Of a DNA stretch of 5,557 bases, positions 1 through 5,417 are shown piece by piece (within the stretch, counting starts at the first letter, position 1; each line of letters begins with the position of its first letter). Both the position numbers and the translations under genes were made by a program. Source of the DNA: Hydrogenovibrio sp. UBA650 (GTDB lineage Bacteria > Pseudomonadota > Gammaproteobacteria > Thiomicrospirales > Thiomicrospiraceae). The stretch lies in assembly GCA_002299245.1 (NCBI GenBank), contig DBOI01000040.1, forward strand, positions 1-5,557. Reading direction: 5' to 3'. The notes beneath the pieces were generated by a model. It did not search any database and was not told the DNA's origin. It worked only from the letters and a program-made list of their open reading frames with translations.

Positions 1-80
1 CTATGTCCCCAACCATCGAGGATGATCAATCCAGTTGGTCGGTTTTTTACTTCAACTTTTGGTTTTAAATCTTGTGGCAT
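1..80 (-). CDS. gpmI: 2,3-bisphosphoglycerate-independent phosphoglycerate mutase, N-terminal fragment
   Basis: Only the first 26 codons are inside the window; the gene continues past the left edge. Read on the minus strand from the ATG at 80-78, the peptide contains GLIILDGWGH at residues 17-26. This matches the start of the alkaline-phosphatase-like fold of cofactor-independent phosphoglycerate mutases, where the Asp of DGWG (D22 here) is a Mn2+ ligand at the active site. The enzyme interconverts 3- and 2-phosphoglycerate in glycolysis and gluconeogenesis in the cytoplasm. The divergent placement next to a YibN-like rhodanese and grxC is the usual gammaproteobacterial arrangement and supports the call. 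No strong Shine-Dalgarno is seen before the ATG. The short fragment limits certainty, but the motif plus synteny make an alternative unlikely. Confidence 0.85.
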   Translation of the reverse strand, partial: MPQDLKPKVEVKNRPTGLIILDGWGH

Positions 81-169
81 TTAATTTGTTACCGTATTTG
101 AAAGAAACTTGTGGCTTCTTTTGGATATGTGAATTTTTTTCGAAAGCGGTTTATTGTAGCGACTTTCAC

Positions 170-178
170 TGTTAAAAT
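170..178 (+). promoter_or_regulatory. Candidate extended -10 promoter for the rhodanese–grxC unit
   Basis: TGT followed by TAAAAT gives an extended -10 (TGn plus 5/6 match to TATAAT at 173-178). The hexamer 17 bp upstream (TTTATT, 150-155) is a weak -35, which an extended -10 can tolerate. Transcription would begin near 185, giving a leader of about 85 nt before the rhodanese ATG. This is prediction by eye only. Confidence 0.4.
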
Positions 179-257
179 CATTAGCTTTGAATTTTTAGGT
201 CTTCGATGATAAAAATTACCAGGCAAAAGAATCTGTCTGAATCGAATCCAGCATATC

Positions 258-263
258 AAGGGA
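258..263 (+). promoter_or_regulatory. Ribosome binding site deciding the rhodanese start
   Basis: AAGGGA lies 6 nt before the ATG at 270. A second ATG at 266 overlaps it but is only 2 nt from the Shine-Dalgarno and meets a stop after three codons (ATG AAT GTT TAG), so 270 is the productive start. Confidence 0.7.
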
Positions 264-269
264 ATATGA

Positions 270-713
270 ATGTTTAGTGAATTCTTCAATGAACAATGGC
301 CTCTGTTTTTAGCGGCTTTTGTAATAACTCTTATGCTCATCTATAGCTATATAGGTGACAAGCTGGCGGGTTTTAGCTCTGTGGGAACAGATGAAGCAAT
401 ACGACTTTTTAATGATGATGCTTATTTGTTGGATGTGCGAACTGCTGGTGAATACAACGACGGCTATATTGGTGAAGCCAACAATATTTCAGTGACTGAA
501 CTAGCTTCTAGAATAGGTCATCTGCCTGCTGACAAAGAGCAACCAATAATGGTTTATTGCGCAACCGGTTCACGTTCATCGCGAGCTGCAGCTATGTTAG
601 CAAAAAATGGTTATACCAAAGTATTCAATCTTTCAGGTGGTATTACCGCATGGAAGAACGCTAATCTACCGGTTGGTAGACAGAAAAAGTCGAAAAAAAA
701 CAAAAAAAAGTAA
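270..713 (+). CDS. Membrane-anchored single-domain rhodanese (YibN-like)
   Basis: A 147-residue protein with one N-terminal hydrophobic segment (about residues 11-28, PLFLAAF...LIYSYI) followed by a single rhodanese domain (about 36-135). The rhodanese hallmarks are LLDVRTAGEY (53-62), the active-site loop CATGSR with catalytic C97 and R102, and the closing LSGGITAWKNANLPV. Rhodaneses carry sulfane sulfur as a cysteine persulfide; the physiological acceptor for this family is not settled. The lack of a cleavable signal suggests an inner-membrane anchor; a cytoplasmic domain is inferred from the lysine-rich tail and the synteny with cytoplasmic thiol proteins. It corresponds in position and architecture to E. 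coli yibN, upstream of grxC and secB. Oddity: the last nine residues (KKSKKNKKK) are encoded by two A8 runs ending in A AAA AAG immediately before the UAA stop, a possible frameshift site discussed under findings. Confidence 0.88.
   Translation: MFSEFFNEQWPLFLAAFVITLMLIYSYIGDKLAGFSSVGTDEAIRLFNDDAYLLDVRTAGEYNDGYIGEANNISVTELASRIGHLPADKEQPIMVYCATGSRSSRAAAMLAKNGYTKVFNLSGGITAWKNANLPVGRQKKSKKNKKK
704..710 (+). other. Candidate -1 frameshift slippery heptamer A AAA AAG
   Basis: The heptamer is in the phase required for tandem -1 slippage: zero-frame codons are AAA (705-707) and AAG (708-710), directly followed by the UAA stop at 711. It is the same heptamer used in E. coli dnaX programmed frameshifting. 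In the -1 frame the last upstream stop is TAG at 677-679, and from 680 onward the frame is open through the grxC start at 770 to the grxC stop at 1022-1024. Lysine-rich tails generate such runs by chance, so function is unproven. Confidence 0.45.
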
Positions 714-718
714 ATCGA

Positions 719-752
719 GCAAAGCAATCTGTAAACAAACAAGTTGCTTTGC
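719..752 (+). other. Perfect 9-bp inverted repeat in the rhodanese–grxC gap (possible mRNA hairpin)
   Basis: GCAAAGCAA at 719-727 is exactly complementary to TTGCTTTGC at 744-752, leaving a 16-nt loop that a U-G pair (728/743) could shorten. The stem begins 8 nt after the slippery heptamer and ends 5 nt before the grxC Shine-Dalgarno. No T-run follows, so it is not an intrinsic terminator on the plus strand. It could be a frameshift stimulator or an element that modulates grxC translation or mRNA stability. The stem is only moderately GC-rich, so its strength is uncertain. Confidence 0.5.
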
Positions 753-757
753 CTGAA

Positions 758-762
758 AAGGA
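758..762 (+). promoter_or_regulatory. Ribosome binding site deciding the grxC start
   Basis: AAGGA lies 7 nt upstream of the ATG at 770. This favours 770 over the upstream in-frame TTG at 749, which has no Shine-Dalgarno and sits inside the 3' arm of the inverted repeat. Confidence 0.8.
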
Positions 763-769
763 AATTGAA

Positions 770-1024
770 ATGACAAAAGTCGTTATTTATTGCACAGCAA
801 GCTGCCCGTTTTGCATGATGGCAAAACGACTGCTTGATAAGAAAGGCGCTGATTATGAATCTATTGATATAGGTAACGACCGAGATCTGTGGGCTCAAAT
901 GGAAGCTAAAACTGGTCGTAATACCGTGCCCCAGATTTTTATTGGGGATACTCATATTGGTGGTTTTGACGACCTTTCTGCTGCCGACAAACGTGGCGAA
1001 ATCGACCCGCTACTAAACAGTTAG
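770..1024 (+). CDS. grxC: Glutaredoxin 3 (GrxC-type dithiol glutaredoxin)
   Basis: An 84-residue thioredoxin-fold protein, essentially the length of E. coli Grx3. It has the dithiol active site C12-P-F-C15 near the end of the first strand, the cis-proline motif TVP (52-54) followed by QIFIG, and the glutathione-binding GGFDDL (64-69). It reduces protein disulfides and glutathione mixed disulfides in the cytoplasm, using glutathione as the electron source. CPFC in place of the CPYC common in this family is a conservative change. The start at 770 is set by the AAGGA just upstream and by family length. It follows the rhodanese by 56 bp and probably shares its transcript. The reading frame is open upstream to 680, so a -1 frameshift in the rhodanese tail would produce a 251-residue fusion. 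Confidence 0.93.
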   Translation: MTKVVIYCTASCPFCMMAKRLLDKKGADYESIDIGNDRDLWAQMEAKTGRNTVPQIFIGDTHIGGFDDLSAADKRGEIDPLLNS

Positions 1025-1128
1025 AATTTTTAAAATAATTAGTAATCAAAGTTTTTGACTGTTCAGTTTGCCTTAACTTACTCCAATCTATAGGTAATCT
1101 GAGCAGTATCAAAATAAAGGACCAGACA
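1025..1128 (+). promoter_or_regulatory. grxC–secB intergenic region, probable secB–gpsA promoter zone
   Basis: This is a 104-bp AT-rich gap. TTGACT at 1055-1060 is a 5/6 match to a -35 box, but no good -10 sits at 16-18 bp. TATAGG at 1089-1094 resembles a -10, but its upstream partner (TTGCCT, 1068-1073) is 15 bp away. No GC-rich hairpin with a T-run is present, so read-through from grxC is possible. The gap ends in AAGGA (1117-1121), 7 nt before the secB ATG. Confidence 0.3.
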
Positions 1129-1620
1129 ATGTCAGAAACACCAAAGCAAGCTTTTGCGATTCAGAAAATCTACACTAAGGATATCTCTTTTGAGTCTCCA
1201 AATACACCTGCAATATTTACGGCAGGTTTTCAGCCTCAGTTGGGTGTTGATTTAAATGTAAAGAGCCAAAAGCTTGAAGATAATGTCTATCATGTAATGG
1301 TGCGCGTGACAGCGACTACAAAGGTTGAAGATAAAACTGCATTTTTATGTGAAGTTGAGCAGGCCGGTATTTTCACAATCTCTGGTTTTGATGATGCGCA
1401 ACTATCTTATATCTTAGGAGTTCAGTGCCCAAATACGCTTTTCCCATATGCTCGTGAAGCGGTTTCTGATCTGGTAACTCGTGGTGGTTTTCCACAGCTA
1501 TTGGTTGAACCAGTCAATTTTGAAGCCATGTATCACAATCACATGCAGCAACAGCAAGCTCAAACTGAGGAAGCTAGTGAAGATTCTGATGCAGAGCAGA
1601 CTGAAGCTACCAAGCAATAA
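1129..1620 (+). CDS. secB: Protein-export chaperone SecB
   Basis: A 163-residue protein, slightly longer than E. coli SecB (155). It binds unfolded secretory precursors as a tetramer in the cytoplasm and passes them to SecA for Sec translocation. Family signatures are clear: QKIYTKDISFESPNTP (12-27, including acidic D18 and E22, which correspond to residues of the SecA-contacting surface in E. coli SecB), FLCEVEQAGIFTI, and LGVQCPNTLFPYAREAVSDLV...GGFPQLLVEPVNF. The C-terminal tail (from about residue 140) is rich in Gln, Glu and Asp and is probably disordered, as in other SecB proteins. The ATG is preceded by AAGGA at 7-nt spacing. It lies 19 bp upstream of gpsA, so the two are almost certainly cotranscribed, as in E. 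coli. Confidence 0.97.
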   Translation: MSETPKQAFAIQKIYTKDISFESPNTPAIFTAGFQPQLGVDLNVKSQKLEDNVYHVMVRVTATTKVEDKTAFLCEVEQAGIFTISGFDDAQLSYILGVQCPNTLFPYAREAVSDLVTRGGFPQLLVEPVNFEAMYHNHMQQQQAQTEEASEDSDAEQTEATKQ

Positions 1621-1628
1621 TTTCTAAC

Positions 1629-1633
1629 AAGGA
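1629..1633 (+). promoter_or_regulatory. Ribosome binding site supporting the TTG start of gpsA
   Basis: AAGGA is 6 nt upstream of TTG at 1640. No in-frame ATG occurs before the nucleotide-binding glycine motif, so the TTG must be the start. Confidence 0.8.
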
Positions 1634-1639
1634 CTGTTC

Positions 1640-2647
1640 TTGGCTCAGACAAAAAAAATAGCGGTTCTCGGTGCTGGAGCATGGGGAAGCGCTTTAGCCA
1701 TTCACCTATCCAAGGTTGAGCATGACGTTGCACTATGGACTCACTGTCCTGAGCACGCGCAAAAGCTTATTCAAGATCGCCAGAACCAGCAGTTTCTTCC
1801 AGATATCGCTTTTCCAAAAAGTCTTTCGATCAGTCTCAGCGTTGAAGATTCGGTTCAGAATGCGGATGCAATCTTAGTTGTAGTACCAAGTCAGGCATTT
1901 CGTCAAGTTCTTAGTACGTTAAGTGAGCTTATTCCAAATAGTACCGTTCCCATTGCTTGGGCCACAAAAGGTTTTGAGCCGACAACCCAAAGACTGCTAC
2001 ATGAAGTAGCCTTTGAAATTCTGGGCGAGGATGCGAATCTCACTGTACTTTCTGGCCCCACCTTTGCCAAAGAAGTAGCAGAAGGTTTGCCAACGGCAAT
2101 GGTGAGTGCATCCAATGTTTATGATCAAGCAGAGTTTTGGGCAGGGCTATTCTTGAACGATCGCTTTAGAATGTACACTCAGACCGATATGGCTGGTGTT
2201 GAAATTGGTGGTGCCTATAAGAATATTATGGCGATTGCCACCGGAGTCAGTGATGGTTTGCACATGGGGGCGAATGCCAGAGCAGCACTAATCTCACGGG
2301 GCATGGCTGAAATGATGCGTCTGAGTCAAGCCCTGGGTGGTAATGCCGAAACCATGATGGGGCTAGCTGGTCTGGGGGATTTGGTTCTAACTTGTACAGA
2401 TGATCTTTCGCGTAATCGTCGCTTTGGTTTTGGCTTGGCTCAAGGCAATCTTTCTACTGAAGAAGTGATGAATGAAATCGGTCAGGTGGTGGAAGGTGTA
2501 AAAGCTGTTCAAGCAGTAAAACAGTTGGCAGCCCGTCTAAATCTAGAGCTACCAATCATGGAGCAGGTTTACCTGTTGGTCAATAATAAAACTACGCCAA
2601 AACAGGCTGTGCAGGCGCTTATGTCTCGCAGTGCAAAAGCTGAGTAG
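1640..2647 (+). CDS. gpsA: Glycerol-3-phosphate dehydrogenase [NAD(P)+], GpsA
   Basis: A 335-residue cytoplasmic enzyme, close to E. coli GpsA (339). It reduces dihydroxyacetone phosphate to sn-glycerol-3-phosphate, the backbone precursor for phospholipids. The N-terminal Rossmann domain shows GAGAWG (11-16). WATKGFEP carries K110, and the catalytic-lysine motif GGAYKNIMAIATG carries K194. The substrate-side loop GLGDLVLTCTDDLSRNRRFG includes R258-N-R260. All expected key residues are present and no frameshift is evident. The start is TTG with a good Shine-Dalgarno, a rarer codon that may lower translation relative to secB. In E. coli gpsA is followed by cysE on the same strand; here it is followed by the convergent trmL, with 15 bp between stop codons and no visible terminator. 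Confidence 0.96.
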   Translation: MAQTKKIAVLGAGAWGSALAIHLSKVEHDVALWTHCPEHAQKLIQDRQNQQFLPDIAFPKSLSISLSVEDSVQNADAILVVVPSQAFRQVLSTLSELIPNSTVPIAWATKGFEPTTQRLLHEVAFEILGEDANLTVLSGPTFAKEVAEGLPTAMVSASNVYDQAEFWAGLFLNDRFRMYTQTDMAGVEIGGAYKNIMAIATGVSDGLHMGANARAALISRGMAEMMRLSQALGGNAETMMGLAGLGDLVLTCTDDLSRNRRFGFGLAQGNLSTEEVMNEIGQVVEGVKAVQAVKQLAARLNLELPIMEQVYLLVNNKTTPKQAVQALMSRSAKAE

Positions 2648-2662
2648 GCTTCCAGTCAAACT

Positions 2663-3127
2663 TTAAATATCAATACTGAAATCTAATTGTCGCCAGGCTT
2701 CATAGGCCATAATTGAAACCGCATTCGCCAAGTTGATGCTTCTTCCTCCAGGCATCATCGGTATGGTCAAACGCTGTTCTTCTGGAAAACTGGTAATCAC
2801 TTCCATTGGCAAACCACGGGTTTCTGGCCCAAATAGAAATGCATCTCCATTTTCAAACTTAGGCTCGGTATAATAGCGCGTGGTTTTGGTGGTCAAGGCA
2901 AACACCCGGTTAGGTGAAATCTTTTCCAGGCAGGCCTGTAAATTTTCATGTTCATACACATTAGCAAGTTCAGCATAATCGAGACCGGCGCGGCGCACCT
3001 TTTTTTCACTCAAATCGAAAGCGATTGGGTGAATAAGGTGTAAGTGAGCACCCATATTAGCGCTTAAGCGGATTAGAGCCCCGGTGTTCTGAGGGATTTC
3101 TGGTTCGTAAAGAATAATGTGCAACAT
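2663..3127 (-). CDS. trmL: tRNA (cytidine(34)/uridine(34)-2'-O)-methyltransferase TrmL
   Basis: A 154-residue single-domain SPOUT (trefoil-knot) methyltransferase, about the length of E. coli TrmL (YibK, 157). It uses S-adenosylmethionine to methylate the wobble ribose of certain leucine tRNAs. Motifs in order are YEPEIPQNTGALIR (7-20), the RRAGLDY segment (45-51), LFGPETRGLP (98-107), and the knot motif IPMMPGGRSINLANAVSI (122-139). The conserved N14, E102, R129 and N132/N135 are all present. The ATG at 3127-3125 fits family length, but no clear Shine-Dalgarno precedes it (the minus-strand leader reads CTTACTTTAT). Its 5' end is only 24 bp from the divergent dihydroorotate dehydrogenase gene, so its promoter probably lies inside that coding sequence. 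In E. coli it also sits near gpsA. Confidence 0.94.
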   Translation of the reverse strand: MLHIILYEPEIPQNTGALIRLSANMGAHLHLIHPIAFDLSEKKVRRAGLDYAELANVYEHENLQACLEKISPNRVFALTTKTTRYYTEPKFENGDAFLFGPETRGLPMEVITSFPEEQRLTIPMMPGGRSINLANAVSIMAYEAWRQLDFSIDI

Positions 3128-3132
3128 ATAAA
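3127..3132 (+). promoter_or_regulatory. Weak candidate -10 for the dihydroorotate dehydrogenase gene
   Basis: TATAAA (5/6 match to a -10) begins at the trmL start codon; the hexamer 17 bp upstream (TTCGTA, 3104-3109) is a poor -35. If used, it would give a leader of roughly a dozen nucleotides. The 24-bp gap between the divergent genes leaves little room for anything else. Confidence 0.25.
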
Positions 3133-3151
3133 GTAAGTTAGGTAATAGTTA

Positions 3152-4099
3152 GTGGTTGATTTATCGGTAAATATTTGTGGTATCCATTTTAACTCTCCAG
3201 TAGCCATGGCCTCTGGAAATGCTGGGTACGGCATAGAATACCAGTCTGTTTCAGGCTTTTCCAATCGAGATGTGGGGGCGCTTTTTCTAAAAGGCACAAC
3301 TCTCGAACCTAAGTTGGGCAATAAACCTGAGCGCGTGATGGAGTCACCGAGTGGCCTGTTAAATTCTATAGGCCTGCAAAACCCAGGTGCTCACGCGGTA
3401 ATCAACGATCTGCTTCCACAATTGAATATGGATGAGACTCGCTACATTATTAATGTATCCGGATCTTCAATCGAAGAGTACGCCGAGGTTGTGCGCTTGT
3501 TTGATCAAACCGATCTGCCTGCGATGGAAATTAATATCTCCTGCCCGAATGTGAAAAAGGGTGGTGCGGCCTTTGGTAATGATCCGGATATGGCAGCGAG
3601 AGTGGTTGAGGCCTGTAGAGCCAATACAACTAAGCCGATGATTGTAAAGCTATCACCAAACCAAACAGATATTGCCGAAGGTGCACGCCGCGTAATTGAT
3701 GCTGGAGCCGATGCCCTTTCCGCAATTAATACTTTGATGGGTATGCAGATAGATGCCAATACTCGCAAGCCAACCCTGGGCAATAACCAAGGTGGTCTAT
3801 CAGGCCCAGCTATCAAGCCAGTTGCTCTATTAAAGGTGCATCAGGTTTATCAAGTGGCTAAGCAGCACGATATTCCAATTATTGGTTTAGGTGGTATTTC
3901 CTGTGCCGAAGATGCAATTGAGTTTTTCCTCGCTGGAGCCTCTATGGTAGCGATAGGTACTGCAATCGCCAAAGACCCCCTTCTGGTTAAGAAGGTTAAT
4001 AAAGGTATTGCAAAATACATGCGGGCAAACAATATTGCCAAAGTCTCTGACTTGACAGGTAAGTTAGAATTGAACACCGACACAGTGCTTTGTGGCTAG
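3152..4099 (+). CDS. pyrD: Dihydroorotate dehydrogenase, class 1B-like catalytic subunit
   Basis: A 315-residue FMN-dependent TIM-barrel protein that oxidises dihydroorotate to orotate in pyrimidine synthesis. Visible motifs are ASGNAGYG (20-27), FLKGTTLEP with FMN-contacting K47, LLNSIGLQNPG (69-79), EINISCPNVK with catalytic-base C131, IVKLSPN with K166, SAINTLMGM, GGLSGPAIKPVAL, and the phosphate-binding IIGLGGI and AIGTAI segments. A cysteine base and the NSIGLQNPG and SGPAIKP motifs place it in class 1 (1B-like), not the membrane-associated class 2 with a serine base usual in Gammaproteobacteria. Class 1B enzymes normally pair with PyrK (FAD, 2Fe-2S), but no pyrK is in this window. The GTG start has an AGG at 3140-3142, 9 nt upstream; the next in-frame ATG (codon 19) is too late. 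tyrS follows after 25 bp. Precise class and electron acceptor are inferred. Confidence 0.85.
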   Translation: MVDLSVNICGIHFNSPVAMASGNAGYGIEYQSVSGFSNRDVGALFLKGTTLEPKLGNKPERVMESPSGLLNSIGLQNPGAHAVINDLLPQLNMDETRYIINVSGSSIEEYAEVVRLFDQTDLPAMEINISCPNVKKGGAAFGNDPDMAARVVEACRANTTKPMIVKLSPNQTDIAEGARRVIDAGADALSAINTLMGMQIDANTRKPTLGNNQGGLSGPAIKPVALLKVHQVYQVAKQHDIPIIGLGGISCAEDAIEFFLAGASMVAIGTAIAKDPLLVKKVNKGIAKYMRANNIAKVSDLTGKLELNTDTVLCG

Positions 4100-4124
4100 T
4101 AACAGATAATAAGTAAGTAAAGAA

Positions 4125-5315
4125 ATGAAAACAGTTGAAGAACAATTAGCAATTATTAAACGTGGTGCAGAAGAGATTCTGGTTGAAAAAGAGTTGGTTG
4201 AGAAACTAGAGAAAGGTCAACCGCTTAGAATTAAAGCCGGTTTCGATCCAACGGCGGCTGATTTGCACCTTGGTCACACGGTACTTATTAATAAGTTAAA
4301 ACAGTTTCAGGATTTAGGTCATGAGATCTTGTTCCTTATTGGTGATTTCACGGCAATGATTGGAGATCCAACAGGGAAGAGTGCTACCCGTCCTCCGCTT
4401 TCTCGCGAAGAGATTGAAGTCAATGCAGCGACTTATAAAGAGCAGGTCTTTAAGATACTTGATCCAGAGAAAACCACTGTCATGTATAACTCAGAGTGGA
4501 TGTCTAAGATGACAGCTGAAGATATGATTAAGCTGGCAGGGCAGGTAACTGTGGCACGTATGCTTGAGCGTAATGATTTCTCGGATCGTTTTAAAGCAAA
4601 TACGCCAATTGCGATTCATGAATTCTTGTATCCAATGGTTCAGGGTTATGATTCTGTAGCGATGGATGCCGATCTTGAGTTGGGTGGTACTGATCAGAAA
4701 TTCAATCTATTAATGGGGCGTACTCTTCAAGGCCACTTTGGTAAGCCGCAGCAATGTACTTTGACGATGCCGATTCTTGAAGGTTTGGACGGTGTGCAGA
4801 AGATGTCCAAGTCTCTTAATAACTATATAGGTATTAAGGACGAGCCAAATGATATGTTTGGTAAGGTGATGTCAGTATCGGATGAATTGATGTGGCGTTA
4901 CTACGATCTATTGAGTTTCGAATCGATTGAAACAATCGAAAGTTATAAGCAAGCAGTAGAGAATGGTGAGAACCCGCGTAATATTAAAGTGAAGCTGGCG
5001 ATGGAGATCATCGAACGCTTCCACTCAAAAGAAGCTGCGGAATCTGCACTAAAAGATTTTGAAACCAAATTCAGTAAGAATGCGATTCCAGATGAAATGC
5101 CAGAGTTTAGTTTTGATGGTGAATTACCATTGGCAAACTTATTAAAAGAAGCAGGCCTGGTGGCTTCTACTTCTGATGCGCATCGAATGACAAAACAGGG
5201 TGCGGTGAAGATCAATGGAGAAAAGGTTGATAACAGTCGTCAAACTATGCCGGCTGGTACGACCTCCGTATACCAAGTAGGCAAACGTAAGTTTGCCAGA
5301 GTGACACTTAACTAA
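4125..5315 (+). CDS. tyrS: Tyrosyl-tRNA synthetase
   Basis: A 396-residue class I aminoacyl-tRNA synthetase that charges tRNA-Tyr in the cytoplasm. The Rossmann catalytic domain carries the HIGH-type signature as HLGH (48-51) within FDPTAADLHLGHT, GDFTAMIGDPTGKS, the tyrosine-site region with GGTDQ (187-191), and an intact KMSKS loop (226-230). A C-terminal S4-like RNA-binding domain spans about residues 333-394 (LLKEAGLVAS...RRFARV-type pattern). Length and HLGH fit the shorter-linker TyrRS group found in many Proteobacteria (TyrZ-like) better than the E. coli type. The ATG is preceded by only a purine-rich stretch (AAGTAAGTAAAGAA), with no GG core, so the Shine-Dalgarno is weak. It ends with tandem stops TAA-TAG. 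It is probably cotranscribed with the upstream dihydroorotate dehydrogenase gene, because no terminator lies in the 25-bp gap. Confidence 0.97.
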   Translation: MKTVEEQLAIIKRGAEEILVEKELVEKLEKGQPLRIKAGFDPTAADLHLGHTVLINKLKQFQDLGHEILFLIGDFTAMIGDPTGKSATRPPLSREEIEVNAATYKEQVFKILDPEKTTVMYNSEWMSKMTAEDMIKLAGQVTVARMLERNDFSDRFKANTPIAIHEFLYPMVQGYDSVAMDADLELGGTDQKFNLLMGRTLQGHFGKPQQCTLTMPILEGLDGVQKMSKSLNNYIGIKDEPNDMFGKVMSVSDELMWRYYDLLSFESIETIESYKQAVENGENPRNIKVKLAMEIIERFHSKEAAESALKDFETKFSKNAIPDEMPEFSFDGELPLANLLKEAGLVASTSDAHRMTKQGAVKINGEKVDNSRQTMPAGTTSVYQVGKRKFARVTLN

Positions 5316-5338
5316 TAGTGTTTCATCTCTTAATACAT

Positions 5339-5368
5339 AAAAAGCCCGCTATTAAGCGGGCTTTTTTG
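5339..5368 (+). terminator. Strong intrinsic terminator after tyrS
   Basis: AAAAAGCCCGC (5339-5349) pairs perfectly with GCGGGCTTTTT (5356-5366). A further T-A pair (5350/5355) closes a four-base loop, and a run of six T's (5362-5367) follows the GC-rich stem. It begins 23 bp past the tyrS stop. The A-run on the left arm means it could also act on the minus strand. Confidence 0.95.
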
Positions 5369-5417
5369 TACCTGAAGCTTGTCAGTAACCTAAGAAATTT
5401 GGGTTTGAAAGTAGTTT

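Larger units (their letters stand above)
81..269. promoter_or_regulatory. Divergent gpmI / rhodanese intergenic region
   Basis: This 189-bp AT-rich spacer separates two genes reading outward, so it must serve both directions unless they are transcribed from elsewhere. The best plus-strand candidate is the extended -10 annotated separately at 170-178. On the minus strand, TACAAT (158-153) is a 5/6 match to a -10 box for gpmI, but the hexamer 17 bp upstream (ATGATT) is a poor -35. The two candidate promoters overlap, so they could compete. I see no convincing operator palindrome or riboswitch here. Confidence 0.5.

Noticed and set aside
266..277. Three-codon ORF (ATG AAT GTT TAG) overlapping the rhodanese start.
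   Set aside because: Its ATG is only 2 nt from the Shine-Dalgarno; most likely a chance overlap and not a regulatory leader.
89..340. Minus-strand open frame of 83 codons in the gpmI–rhodanese gap.
   Set aside because: It overlaps the rhodanese start and the divergent promoter zone, and the translation resembles no protein I recognise.
719..752. Rhodanese–grxC inverted repeat as an intrinsic terminator.
   Set aside because: The stem is followed by GCCTGAAAAGG, not a T-run, and grxC follows immediately. On the minus strand T-runs occur, but about 10 nt from the stem.
749..769. In-frame TTG at 749 as an alternative grxC start (adding seven residues).
   Set aside because: It has no Shine-Dalgarno, lies in the arm of the inverted repeat, and makes the protein longer than the family; ATG 770 has AAGGA at 7 nt.
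611..955. Minus-strand open frame of 114 codons over the rhodanese tail and grxC.
   Set aside because: It is antisense to two clearly recognised genes, shows no family motif, and its composition reflects the A-runs read in reverse.
1058..1067. ACTG-TT-CAGT near secB as a LexA-like operator.
   Set aside because: It does not fit CTGT-N8-ACAG spacing and the arms are only four bases.
4111..4124. AAGTAAGT before tyrS recurs at 3131-3138 before the dihydroorotate dehydrogenase gene, possibly a shared regulatory repeat.
   Set aside because: Eight AT-rich bases shared between two purine-rich leaders is expected by chance, and the flanks do not match.
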